A stretch of DNA of 64,000 nt. Origin: Symbiodinium natans (lineage: Eukaryota > Sar > Dinophyceae > Suessiales > Symbiodiniaceae). The translations under genes and the position numbers were made by a program. Location of the stretch: contig CAJNDS010000098.1 in the NCBI GenBank assembly GCA_905221605.1, positions 1-64,000 on the forward strand. Direction: 5' to 3'. Shown in pieces: positions 39,411-49,637 of the stretch. The notes under the pieces are model-generated. The model did not search any database, was not told where the DNA came from, and worked only from the letters and a program-made list of their open reading frames with translations. Numbering within the stretch: the first letter of the stretch is position 1; every line of letters begins with the position of its first letter.

Positions 39411-40225
39411 TGACGGGGTATGTTGCCAGGTTCACCAGACGCAGACCCGAAATCCAGTCTCGAAAAGACCATCACAAACGCATACCCGAACTCCAGCCAC
39501 GAAAAACCGTTAAAAAACCCAACAGCAATGTTTGACACGGGCTCTGCGCGATAGGGATTGCGGCCTGCTTGGTTTCAATCAGTCTTGAGCCCCAAGCCCC
39601 AAGCCCTTCAAGCCCCTGCTGCAACGAGCAAAGATGAGCAAACACCCTTGGGATGCTAAACACCACAGCTTTTGCCATCCGGAAAGGTTGGGGCGGATGG
39701 GGCAACGGCCATTACCTCAGCTTTTTCTGGTCGACCTCCAGGCTTTCCATGCTTTAATCAGGGGTGCTCGGTTGCTTGTCAGGGATAGTTTAGCGTTCTG
39801 CCTCAATGACGGAATCAAGGTGCACTTGCCTCTCTTTTACAGTTAGTACAGAGCATGCTCTGATGAGAGGTCCCGGTATCTTCCACGCCCGAAGCTTTAA
39901 GGGGCCGGCTGTGAGCTCTCACTTCGGTGTAGGGGACCGCGACTGCGGGCGCTTCGGGGCATGAAACCTGCTGAGGATGGGGGCGATCTCGGAGCTGGGA
40001 CGAAGGACGGGATCCCGGGGGGGTGTTGTGAGTGTCTGCTCTGCCAGCCTTGTGCCCAAAAAACCCTGTTTTTTTTGGTCACGTCGCCGGCACAGCGCAT
40101 CCGCGAATCCACCACTCACTGCCCACAGTTGAGAATTTAGTGCTACCCAAGATGGTAAACTGATCTAAGCTGGTCATTCTGATCTTGGCATTTGGCATGC
40201 GTTGTTGTTGGCCCATGAAAGCGGG

Positions 40226-40330
40226 ATGGCGCCGAACAAGACTGGAGGCCTTCAACCACAAATAGCAAGACACCACCACCCTAAGCGCACGGACATCAAA
40301 GCCACGGCAGCCGCAGCTATTCAGCCGCAC
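40226..40330 (+). CDS. Possible first exon (MAPNKTGG)
   Basis: An ATG at 40226 opens MAPNKTGGLQPQIARHHHPK then RTDIKATAAAAIQPH; the frame dies in the CCCTAAA tract that follows. No family recognised. Confidence 0.35.
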
Positions 40331-40344
40331 CTTCCGCGACCCAA

Positions 40345-40433
40345 AAACCCTAAACCCTAAACCCCTAAACCCTAAACCCCTAAACCCCTAAACCCCTAAA
40401 CCCCTAAACCCTAAACCCTAAACCCTACACCCC
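40345..40433 (-). repeat. CCCTAAA/CCCCTAAA tract
   Basis: About 12 units, alternating 7- and 8-base forms. Confidence 0.9.
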
Positions 40434-40587
40434 TAAAAGCTCGAAGAGTCCCCGAGTGCGCCCTCAGAGGCTGGTCAGCGCAGAAGCGGCGTAGGCCATC
40501 GGGCCTTGCGAGCGCAAGAAGTGGTTTGGGGGCGGGGGGGGGTCTGGAAGTCGCCGCTGATGTCTGCTTGAGGGATGCTGGACTTCG

Positions 40588-40635
40588 GGTTTAGGGTTCA
40601 GGGTTTAGGGTTTAGGGTTGAGGGTTGAGGGTTTA
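40588..40635 (+). repeat. TTTAGGG tract
   Basis: Six units with TTCAGGG and TTGAGGG variants. Confidence 0.9.
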
Positions 40636-40858
40636 GAGATGCCAAGAACCCAGATTCGGCTGGTTCGACCTGACAAACACCCCCCCGAAGAGCGCAAACC
40701 CCCATCTCAAGCCCAGAATAACTCTCGAAGATCCGGTTCGACCCTGCAAGAACTCCAACAAATACCGACCCTCATCCAGCAAGCGTATTCAGATTCAGAT
40801 CCCTCTAGGTCTTTGAGAGCCCTGCACGCGACTGCAAGCAGTCCGTACCTTTCTCAAG

Positions 40859-40971
40859 CAACCCTAAACCCTAAACCCTAAACCCTCAACCCTAAGCCCT
40901 AAACCCTAAGCCCTAAACCCTAAACCCTAAACCCTAAACCCTAAACCCTAAACCCTAAACCCTAAACCCTG
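40859..40971 (-). repeat. CCCTAAA tract
   Basis: Sixteen units, some CCCTAAG. Confidence 0.95.
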
Positions 40972-41132
40972 CAATGCCTTTCCGAAGCAGGCTTCCCTAT
41001 GCAAACCCTAGCCTGCACCCTCTAATCCTGCGCAAAGGGCGCTTTGATTTGCCAGGCAAACCTACTGACGCGCTTGCCGTGCTTTCGCTCTCTTTCGCTG
41101 AAGGATTCACCTTCCCGTGGGTTTTGCGTGGG

Positions 41133-41210
41133 TTTTGTGGAGTTTGCGGCTGTTTGGGGCTCAGATTTGATTTTTGTGGAGTTTGCGGCTGTTTGGGGCT
41201 CAGATTTGAT
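41133..41210 (+). repeat. 39-base tandem duplication
   Basis: Two identical copies of a 39-base unit (begins ttttgtggagtttgcggctg). The length is a multiple of three and one frame repeats FVEFAAVWGSDLI. Confidence 0.9.
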
Positions 41211-41247
41211 CTTAGTCGAATGCCAAAAGTGCTCGTTTGCAGGAGCT

Positions 41248-41391
41248 CGATCGAAAGAAGGCTTCTCGCGCCCAACGTGCGGCGCGATGCGCAACTGATC
41301 ACTTTAAAAGGGTTTTCGGAGAAGGCCTGGCCCAAAAGGGGCCGGCTTATCAAGTCATCCCATGCCAAAGGAAGTGGAAGGAACCTGCCTT
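41248..41391 (+). CDS. Exon-like segment ending at GTTTAGGG donor
   Basis: Acceptor gctcgtttgcag; reads ELDRKKASRAQRAARCATDH then FKR and continues open to QVIPCQRKWKEPA, ending where GTTTAGGG begins (41392). Basic, helical start; protein unknown. Confidence 0.45.
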
Positions 41392-41458
41392 GTTTAGGGT
41401 TCAGGGTTCAGGGTTCAGGGTTCAGGGTTCAGGGTTTAGGGTTTAGGGTTTAGGGTTC
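41392..41458 (+). repeat. TTTAGGG/TTCAGGG tract at intron 5' end
   Basis: Nine units with a homogenised TTCAGGG block. Confidence 0.95.
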
Positions 41459-41562
41459 AGTAGATTTGGATCCTTAAGGGATTTGGGGTTTAAAGGCTTT
41501 TCATCGCATGGTCCGATCCTGAGACATCCGCCGGGCTTTAGCGTGACGACTTTCCTGAAGCT

Positions 41563-41641
41563 CTAAACCCTAAACCCTAAACCCTAAACCCTAAACCCTA
41601 AACCCTAAGCCCTAAACCCTAAACCCTAAACCCTAAACCCC
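41563..41641 (-). repeat. CCCTAAA tract
   Basis: Eleven units, inverted relative to 41392-41458. Confidence 0.95.
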
Positions 41642-41838
41642 AAGAAAAAGTGATGGGGCCAAGCAGTTGAAGCTAGGCAGCAGAGAGAAGTTAATGCTGG
41701 GTTTGGGAAAGTAAGATTCCTCAAGATTCCTGATTGCAGGGTTACAGATTTAGGGCCGAACACGAACCCATCTTTTTCTTGTTAAGAGCCGGAGAAGAGC
41801 CAAGTAAACTCTTGCACTTGCTGAGTTCATGTTTTCAG

Positions 41839-41933
41839 CTTTCCTGTCTTCAACGCTTACGTTGCGAAGCGACCCTTCGCGTCTCAGAACTGGCGTCCAA
41901 GCTTACGTACTGGACGACGTATCGTCTTTTGAG
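41839..41933 (+). CDS. Exon-like segment with GTGAGT donor
   Basis: Acceptor catgttttcag and canonical GTGAGT donor (41934). Two frames are open: one reads SELASKLTYWTTYRLL up to the donor, the other FPVFNAYVAKRPFASQNW and fits the phase of 41248-41391. I cannot decide between them. Confidence 0.4.
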
Positions 41934-42259
41934 GTGAGTGGTCGCACGAAGCATGGGAGGGGTAAATCGGGGTGTTTCAAGCCCTAGCTGTTCGGGGCCT
42001 AGTTCGAACTAGTCCTATAAATTGTAGCCTACTGTGAGCTTATTCTGAGCCCTGTTGTTGTTATGGTAAATGTTGCAAGCATCTGCAAGCAGGATCGTAG
42101 AAAACAGCACACATCGACCGCAAGAATTGGAAGCCCTCAGGCCTCAAAACCCTCGGCTCCTAGACATGTACCCTGGACCAGCAGAATCGGTCCACTCCTT
42201 TGTCTGGCACTAGTGGTGCCAAGTTGAGCCAAGGAGATTCGGGGTGAGGCTTTCGATGC

Positions 42260-42301
42260 GGGGGGGGGGGGGGGGTCTCGAAATTACCCCCCCCCCCCCC
42301 C
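42260..42301. repeat. G16 / C15 inverted pair
   Basis: G run 42260-42275, then 11 bases, then C run 42287-42301. Can form a 15-base all-GC hairpin. Confidence 0.9.
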
Positions 42302-42766
42302 TGAATTCCCTGCCTCCACGGGGGGTTGGAGGGGAGTTGGGAGCATGGGAGGGTCACAGAGCTCTCACAACAGAGCACCCCAGCCTGTAAAAGCGCCTGT
42401 GAAGGCTGAGGTCTGGAGACCGATGTGGGGCCCCGTTGTTTGTTCTCCACGGATTTGCTGTGTCTTCTGGAGAGACATGGGTCAGACATGCCGACAGACG
42501 TGAGGGTTTTCTCAAAAGCACCTGGCCCAAACACAGCCATTGAAGTCTATGTAGACTACTCCTGTAAGCCGAAGTTGGCTGAGCTGAGATAGACCCACAG
42601 GTGAAGATTCGGGCGTAGCAAGTGAGCGATCTCAAAAAAGTCACCAGAGGCCTGCTCAGCAAGACATGCATCTAGCACCACACCCAACACAGATCGCCGC
42701 CGCGAAGCCATGTTCCCCTTGAGAAGCCGCCGGCTGTTCTAGGCAGACTTCAGTTTTGGTTCTAAG

Positions 42767-42875
42767 TGGGGGTTTACGAAAATAAGAAACCCCGAATATA
42801 GACCCCCAGATGGTAGGATTCCCTTATATCATAAGGACCCCCAATAGGGCACCCCCTAGTTTCGGAAACCCCCAA
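42767..42875. mobile_element. MITE family C, copy 2
   Basis: TGGGGGTTTACGAAA at the left and TTTCGGAAACCCCCA at the right, near-perfect inverted ends. Related to 22328-22420. Confidence 0.6.
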
Positions 42876-43370
42876 ATGTCTTACGACATGACAGCATGCC
42901 CAGCCCCCTCGTGAAAGCTCCTTAAAATCCTAAGTTCCTGCATCTTGCAATTTCGACTTGGCGACTCGGACCCTCGAAACTCTTCAAACTTCAAGGCCTC
43001 GTTAAACATGTATGTAGATACTTACTTTTTTGGTTTCTTTCATGTTTTGGGTATGTTCCGTGTTCATGAAAATAGATAAAATGTATATGATACGAGAACT
43101 GACTATGATTTAATCTGCTTGGATTTCTGGAAAAAGTACCATCTATATGTATATATATATACACACACACACACGCAAAAACCTGTGTTGGAAATCTTAT
43201 GTTGTTTTTCATGTTCCTTCATTCGGGATTTGAATTAGCTTGTATGAAAATCAGTTTAGGTTCCTGATACATGATTCCCGTAACTGTGGACAAGAAAAAG
43301 ATGAACGACAAGAAGGACAATTCGAGAAATGTGCGCGTGATTCTGTTGGCTGATTGCGGCTCCAACTCAG

Positions 43371-43449
43371 GAGCAACAGAAGATGCTCCAAGACAAGCCT
43401 AAAGACAATCCTTCAAAGGGGAAGCGCTCAAAGACCGACAAGAGGCCAG
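43371..43449 (+). CDS. Protein kinase gene, basic exon before the glycine loop
   Basis: Acceptor ctccaactcag; reads EQQKMLQDKPKDNPSKGKRS then KTDKRP plus one base; donor GTGGAC. The spare G joins GC at 43643 to form Gly, giving RPG-KKLGSGAFG. The intron holds a C23 run (43482-43504). Confidence 0.6.
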
Positions 43450-43642
43450 GTGGACACTTACTCCCTTCCCCCTGATATTAATGCCCCCCCCCCCCCCCCC
43501 CCCCGAAGTATAAAACCAAGCCTGATTTATGTTGGTCCCTATACTAGTGAGCAAACTGCTCTTGGTGAGGTGCGAGCAGCCGTGACTGGCATACAGAAAT
43601 GGCTTCATGTCGGCTACTTTGCTCTTTGCGAAGGGCGCCAAG

Positions 43643-43737
43643 GCAAGAAACTGGGGTCGGGCGCGTTCGGTGTGGTCTTCACAGTCCCATTCCGGACGGA
43701 GGAGCTGGCTCTGAACCTGCCATATGGCGCTCCTGTG
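43643..43737 (+). CDS. Protein kinase exon with glycine-rich loop
   Basis: Reads KKLGSGAFGVVFTVPFRTEE. LGSGAFGVVF is the GxGxFGxV nucleotide-binding loop of eukaryotic protein kinases, which phosphorylate Ser/Thr or Tyr with ATP. The expected beta-3 Lys could be in the next open frame (VAQKMQ, about 43735-43752), which is one frame off, so either a splice junction or an indel lies between. I did not find HRD or DFG motifs in the following 5 kb, so the remainder is unresolved or the gene is broken. Kinase subfamily not assignable. Confidence 0.55.
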
Positions 43738-44059
43738 TTGCGCAGAAGATGCAGGCCATGCACCGCCCAGCCCTGGTGAGCCGCGGACGCGGGGCTTCCG
43801 TCTGCGGCGTCTTGCAGGACGGGATTTTCCACCCGAGAGTCAAAACCGGGCATTGCGTCTTGGTCTTTACCAAGCTGCAGGCATCTCCGCGCCCGAGCTT
43901 CGTTCGGGTGAGGGAAGTCCAGGAAAAGTTTGGCCGCGCGAAGCTCTGAGACTCGAATTCTGATCTGCCTCTGACCGCTGTCTCGCAGCGACCTAGGTGT
44001 ACATTTTGATGAGCCTTTATCCTGCGAGCCTCAAGAACCGCACCGTTGCCGAACCTGTT

Positions 44060-44176
44060 GCTCAGCAGTATGCGGTGCATCCAGCGCGTGGAGACATCCA
44101 AGAACAGCACGGTGTTCGCCTTGACAGGGTTGAAGTACAACCCGAACGCCCCAAATAAAGGAACTGTGGCTTGCTA
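44060..44176 (+). other. Ambiguous open frames on both strands
   Basis: The + frame reads MRCIQRVETSKNSTVFALTG then LKYNPNAPNKGTVAC; a 153-codon minus frame (44140-43679) is equally open. Coding strand cannot be decided. Confidence 0.2.
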
Positions 44177-45309
44177 AGGCTTGCTAGATCGCGCTGCCTT
44201 CCACTTAGCCATAGTTATGCCGCAGTTCAGGTTATCCTTCAGGTTCCGTTGTAAGCGCGCCCCCAGGGTGCAGCAACGCGTTGAAAGCTACGTGGTCTGG
44301 TCGTGGCCAAAGTGCCTCACGTGTAGCGTGTATGAAAATTTCCGACCTGGGCCCACGCGAGTCAAGTCCTCGTGTTGTTGGGAATCTCTCTCCGTGGTTT
44401 GGAAGCAGATCAGTAACGGGGTAAAAGCAATCTAGCCACAGCGACCGCAGGGAGGAATCGCGTTGGCTTGACGAATAAAGGACGGAATTCAAACCTAAAC
44501 ACTAAACTCCAAACCCTACGCCCTAACGAAAGGTTTACATGTGAATTTAGGCCTTCTGATTGCAGGGTTCAAGGCCGTCTCTGGAGAGCTTGATGTAAAG
44601 TCCATGTTCTTCTCTCCTAGCAAATGGGGAATTAGATTCGAGTTAAGTCCGTCCTAGAAATGAGGGCTCGAACCGAAGCCTGGCACCAGTGCAAGGTTTA
44701 AATTCGAAGCTAAGCTAGGTTGAAATCCGAATTTAAAAGGTCTACGGTTTCCTGCTTAGCTCCGAAATTAAAAAGTCTAGAATTTCCTCATATCCAAATT
44801 TGTATTCGATTTTACAAGCTTTACTTCAAGCTTATGCGTTTGGACAAAAGGATACAATTAAGGCGTAAATGGGGGCTACAGCTCAGGGCTTTAGGGATTT
44901 AGGACTACAGCTACAGCCCAGGGCCCAGTAGACCCTTAGATCCCTTTTGGCGCAAGGTTTAAATTCAAATTGAAGCCCCAAGCTAGACGGGCGTAAATTC
45001 GTTTTTAAATCCTTCCTGGTGGGTCCAGGCGGCTGCTTGCTTCAGCGGCTTGACTTCGATTTTAAGCCATAGGGATGCTAGGGCTCCGCCCTACCGAGAG
45101 GGTGGGATTAATATTAGAATTTCATCTTTTTGAAATTTGACATCCAGCTTCGTCCTTGCTTGACATCATGCAGCATATCCCCCACAGCGAAGGAGCGAAG
45201 CTGAAGGGTGAGGGGCCCCAATTTTTTTTGGAAGCCGGCCTTTTTATGCTGTGTTCCCGAAAGCGTCGCGAAGGGTTCTTCCGTGCGGAGCCCCCTGACA
45301 CAACAACAT

Positions 45310-45512
45310 AGACTGAAGTGCATAGAGTGAAGTGCATAGAGTGACGTGCATAGAGTGAAGTGCATAGAGTGAAGTGCATAGAGTGAAGTGCATAGAGTGA
45401 AGTGCATAGAGTGAAGTGCATAGAGTGAAGTGCATAGAGTGAAGTGCATAGAGTGAAGTGCATAGAGTGAAGTGCATAGAGTGAATTGCATAGAGTGAAT
45501 TGCATAGAGTTT
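45310..45512. repeat. 14-base minisatellite, about 14 copies
   Basis: Unit GAAGTGCATAGAGT, nearly perfect, with a GACGTGC and two GAATTGC variants. Starts the composite satellite block. Confidence 0.97.
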
Positions 45513-45647
45513 AGTAATCAGTGAATACAAATTTCTAGATTTACGTAGAATTTACTAGACCTTCGTACCCAGTCCTAGATTTCTAAATTAAAATTACTCT
45601 TTCTAAGGCGGCGGGCTGGGTTGACATCGCCAATCGGGATTGCAACC

Positions 45648-46075
45648 CTCTGCGGGTTTCGGCGTGGTCGCGGTGCTAAAACCGTCGTTTTTTTACGTTT
45701 CTTGATTTGCGCGGACAACCCTCTGCGGGTTTCGGCGTGGTCGCGGTGCCAAAACCGTCGTTTTTTTACGTTTCTTTGTGTCCGCGGACAACCCTCTGCG
45801 GGTGATCGCCGGGTCGCGGTGCTAAAACCGTCGTTTTTGGAACTTTTTTCCGTGGCCGCAGACAACCCTCTGCGGGTTTCGGCGTTGGCGCGGTGCCAAA
45901 ACCATCGTGTTTTGGCCTTTTTTGACAAACAAACGTAACCCCTCTGCGGGCTTCGGCGTTGGCGCGGTGCCAAAACCCTCGTGTTTTTGCGTTTCTTGAC
46001 ATGCAAACGTAACCCCTCTGCGGGTTTTCGCGTGGTCGCGGTGCTAAAACCGTAGTGTTTTTGCGTTTTTTGCAT
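45648..46075. repeat. 73-74-base satellite, 6 copies
   Basis: Unit starts CTCTGCGGGTTTCGGCG and contains CGGTGCTAAAACCGTCG; copy starts at 45648, 45721, 45794, 45868, 45942 and 46016. Confidence 0.95.
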
Positions 46076-46084
46076 TTGTTTTTC

Positions 46085-46545
46085 GACTTGTGTAGTACAG
46101 ACGTAGTACGCCGTGGACTTCCGTGGCTGGAAAATCGAGTTTTGTAGTACAAATGTAGTACGCAGGGGACGCCCGGAGCTTCCGTGGCTGGAAAGTCGAT
46201 TTTTGTAGTACAAACGTAGTACGCCGCGGACACGCGGAGCTTCCGTAGCTGGAATGTCGACTTTTGTAGTACAGACGTATAGTACGCCGGGGACGCCCGG
46301 AGCTTCGTGGCTGGAAAGTCGACCTTTGTAGCGCAAACGTAGTACGCCGCGCACGCGCGGAGCTTCCGTGGCTGGAAAGTCGACTTTTGTAGTACAGACG
46401 TATAGTACGCCGGGGACGCCCGGAGCTTCCGTGGCTGGAAAGTCGACTTTTTGTAGTACTCACGTAGTACGCCGCGCACACGCGGAGCTTCCGTGGCTGG
46501 AAAGTCGACTTTTTGTAGTACAGACGTATAGTACGCTGCGGACGC
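46085..46545. repeat. About 60-63-base satellite, 7 copies
   Basis: Unit contains TGTAGTACAGACGTAGTACG and GGAGCTTCCGTGGCTGGAAA; alternate copies have CGCGGACACG or CGGGGACGCC. Confidence 0.95.
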
Positions 46546-46549
46546 CCTG

Positions 46550-47085
46550 GGCGTCTGAAAACACCGCAAATAGCATGGTAACGGACATCTGGCCGCTTGA
46601 AAACACCGCAAATAGCACGGTAACGGACATCTGGCCGCTTGAAAACACCGCAAATAGCATGGTAACGGACATCTGGCCGCTTGAAAACACCGCAAATAGC
46701 ATGGTAACGGACATCTGGGCGCATGAAAACGCCGCAAATAGCATGGTAACGGACATCTGGGCGCTTGAAAACACTGCAAGTTTAATGAAAACACCGCCAA
46801 TAGCATGGTAACGGACATCTGGGCGCATGAAATCGCCGCAAATAGCATGGTAACGGACATCTGGGCGCTTGAAAACACTGCAAATAGCATGGTAACGGAC
46901 ATCTGGGCGCTTGAAAACGCCGCAAATAGCGTGGTAACGGACATCTGGGCGCATGAAATCGCCGCAAATAGCATGGTAACGGACATCTGGGCGCTTGAAA
47001 ACACTGCAAATAGCATGGTACGGACATCTGGGCGCTTGAAAACACCGCAAATAGCATGGAAGCGGAATTCCGGACATACTTGAAA
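46550..47085. repeat. 42-base satellite, subfamily 1 (about 13 copies)
   Basis: Unit GCTTGAAAACACCGCAAATA then GCATGGTAACGGACATCTGG; units of exactly 42 bases with one shortened copy. Confidence 0.95.
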
Positions 47086-47124
47086 ACCTCGCAAATAGCA
47101 TTCCCGCCGCGGACACCCGGAGCT

Positions 47125-47310
47125 TGCGTGTCGCAAAAAACCATCGCAAATATCGCGGGACTCGAATTCCTCGAAACCCTTGCAAATGTCGTGGGACTCG
47201 AATTCCGGGGCCTCCAAAACCTCGCAAATATCGTGGGACTCGAATTCCTCGAAAACCTCGCAAATATCATGGGACTCGACTTCCGGGGCCTCGACAACCT
47301 CGTAAATATC
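47125..47310. repeat. 42/36-base satellite, subfamily 2
   Basis: Unit AACCTCGCAAATATCGTGGG then ACTCGAATTCC; shares CGCAAATA and CATGG/GTGGG positions with subfamily 1. Confidence 0.9.
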
Positions 47311-47314
47311 GTGG

Positions 47315-47550
47315 TTCCAAAACCATCGCAAATACCATGGTCCCCGAATTCGCTGTTTCCAAAGCATCGCAAATACCATGGTCCCCGAATTCGCTGGTTC
47401 CAAAACCATCGCAAAAACCATGGTCCCCGAATTCGCTGGTTCCAAAAACCATCGCGAAAACCATGGTCCCCGAATTCGCTGGTTCCAAGCATCGCAAGTA
47501 TACCATGGTCCCCGAATTCGCTGGTTCCAAAACCATCGCAAATCAGACAA
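47315..47550. repeat. 42-base satellite, subfamily 3 (about 6 copies)
   Basis: Unit AAAACCATCGCAAATACCAT then GGTCCCCGAATTCGCTGGTT; evidently related to subfamilies 1 and 2. Confidence 0.95.
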
Positions 47551-47756
47551 GTGCAGTGTACAAGTGACTATGCAACCATGTAAGTGCATACATTTGTCCA
47601 AGTGCACACACTTCGGCTGCAAAGAGTCAACTGCATGGAGTCAACGCACGGCAAATCGATGCTTTCGGGCCATCCCTCTTCTAGTTTTATTTGGGTTTAG
47701 GCTTTAGGACTTTCAGGCCCTCAGGGCCTGTCGATGGGATCTTCGTGCCCCCCCAG

Positions 47757-47865
47757 AAAGTGGTCGAGATGAAATGGGCACTTGCAGCAAGGTATTTCAG
47801 CGTGAAGAATCAACATCCGAAGTGCCAAGACATGGTTGTTGATGCTGTTGGGCATTCAAGCTTGG
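47757..47865 (+). CDS. Exon-like segment with GTGAGT donor
   Basis: Acceptor cgtgcccccccag; reads KVVEMKWALAARYFSVKNQH then PKCQDMVVDAVGHSSL; canonical donor GTGAGT at 47866. Helical; family not recognised. Confidence 0.5.
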
Positions 47866-48532
47866 GTGAGTAGGAGCCCTGAGATGTGCAAACGCAGAAA
47901 TCCCTATCAGGGCCTTGTGAGCAGGCGCGCGGACACCTGGCAAGCGCCTGGCCGTCACCTGGCCAATCGCGCATGCCGGTTGGCCGCGATGCCTTCGCTT
48001 CAGGTGCGCGATGTAGAGCGTGCGAAATCAAGGGAGATCAGGGTGAGTTTGGGATGGGTGTGCAACTTGTAGGGTTTTGAGAAGGGCTTTTAAGGTTGGA
48101 CCGGTGGTTTTTTGGTCCCCCCACCTTCGGTGTGGGGTTGTTAGGTTTTAGGTCAGCCATTCTCCTCGCCCTTTCACCCGCCCCAGAAGCATTCCTGGAG
48201 TTCCCAACCCAGAGAATTCCGAAGGATTGGCTCCCAAATCGGTGTGGTTTATGAGTTCAGGGCCTCTTGAGTTCAAGCGCGCACGAAATCAGATGTCGAC
48301 GGGGTGCGGTGGCGAGAAGGTCTGCAGGCAAATCTGAAGTTGAGCCAGGAGTTTCTTGGTTGAGGTTGGCCTTCATATATTCGGGGCTTCGCTGTCAAAA
48401 GCTCGGATCGCTGATGGCCCACTGTTCGGCCGGCTCACTTAGGCCCTAAACCTTACAGTCTCAAATCTGCTTAAAAAGTCAGCCCTGCTTTTCCCGAAGC
48501 GCGCTTTCCTCAACCAAGCCCTAAACTCTACT

Positions 48533-48688
48533 AAGCCCTAAACCCTCAACCCTAAACCCCAAACCCCAAACCCCAAAACCCATAACCCCAAACCCCAAAC
48601 CCCAAACCCCAAACCCCAAACCCCAAACCCCAAACCCCAAACCCCAAACCCCAAACCCCAAACCCCAAACCCTAAACCCTAAACCCTA
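48533..48688 (-). repeat. CCCTAAA tract with CCCCAAA core
   Basis: The edges are CCCTAAA, the middle (48552-48668) about 15 copies of CCCCAAA, a homogenised variant. It ends 18 bases before the acceptor of the exon at 48707. Confidence 0.95.
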
Positions 48689-48706
48689 CGAAGCCCTCAT
48701 CCTCAG

Positions 48707-48783
48707 GAAGTCCAAGCCTCCATCGCGGCATCCGGACGCGCGCGGCAATGGCAGCTGCTCGCCCACACAAGACGGTTCAAGAG
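48707..48783 (+). CDS. PPR-like exon between inverted telomeric tracts
   Basis: Acceptor ctcatcctcag; reads EVQASIAASGRARQWQLLAH then TRRFK; ends where GTTTAGGG begins (48784). A-x-I-A-A-S-G-R-A-R-Q-W resembles the helix pairs of dinoflagellate pentatricopeptide repeats (organellar RNA-binding proteins). A second PPR-like piece follows at 49650. The resemblance is short, so the family call is tentative. Confidence 0.4.
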
Positions 48784-48815
48784 GTTTAGGGCTTAGGGTT
48801 TAGGGTTTAGGGTTT
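48784..48815 (+). repeat. TTTAGGG tract at intron 5' end
   Basis: Four units, first GT abutting an exon-like segment. Confidence 0.9.
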
Positions 48816-49585
48816 GGGGCATACACTGAGGGGTTCGGGTTCTGGGCATGTAGTTAGTCTTTTTTGTGTGTAGGATTTCGGTTTAAAGTTTCGAGATTGG
48901 GAAGTTACAGGCATGGCAGGCATGGGGTTTCAAGAGCTCTGAGTCCTAAACTGCATTCAGGTTCCTGGCTTGGATGCTTGAACGTTTGCTCTGCGTGAAT
49001 CCTTGCCGCCTTCCACAGGCGCAGGTAGCAAAAACCAAGTCTAATCCTCTGATCTTCGAAGAATGAACAAGACCCAAAAACAAGAAACGAGAGACGTGGA
49101 ACGGTGGAATTGACTTGGTTCTGTACTTCTCCACTCATACTCTCTCGAATAATTAATGAACACAAGAAAAGGAATGGAATTTAGATCAACTCTCTGTCCT
49201 CTGATTTTCCCCAAAACCTGGACTTCGCTGCCCTGAAGGCCTACGTAAGCAACATGCTCCGTATCACAAACCCTGCAGTTTCTTGATCATGTGCCAGTCC
49301 TTGAGTTTTCATGGGCTTTGCAGTGATTGACGTTCCTTCAAGTATCCACAAGCACACGTGCATCAGATACAATCCGACACTACTCCCAGCAATCGGTTCC
49401 TCAGGCAAGCTTTGGCAAATTTCGCTTCACTGTCAGGCGGCTGAGGGTTCGAGGGCATGCAGCGGCTGAAGGGGCTGGAAATGGGAACGTGTTGTGCTTT
49501 GGAGAGCGACATATCTGTTGAGACACTGCTCAAAATGCTCCGAGCTCCAGTTGCCAGCGACCCTGAAAGAATTCTTCACAACCTA

Positions 49586-49618
49586 CCCTAAACCCTAAAC
49601 CCTAAACCCTAAACCCAT
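49586..49618 (-). repeat. CCCTAAA tract
   Basis: Five units, about 30 bases before the next exon-like segment. Confidence 0.9.
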
Positions 49619-49637
49619 AAGAGTCATAAAGAGCAGC

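Larger units (their letters stand above)
45766..47622 (-). other. 618-codon open frame across the satellite block
   Basis: Uninterrupted on the minus strand because most repeat units are multiples of three. The translation is 14-residue and 20-residue repeats rich in Cys, Phe, Arg and Tyr. No domain and no splice context; I consider it non-coding unless transcripts show otherwise. Confidence 0.15.
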
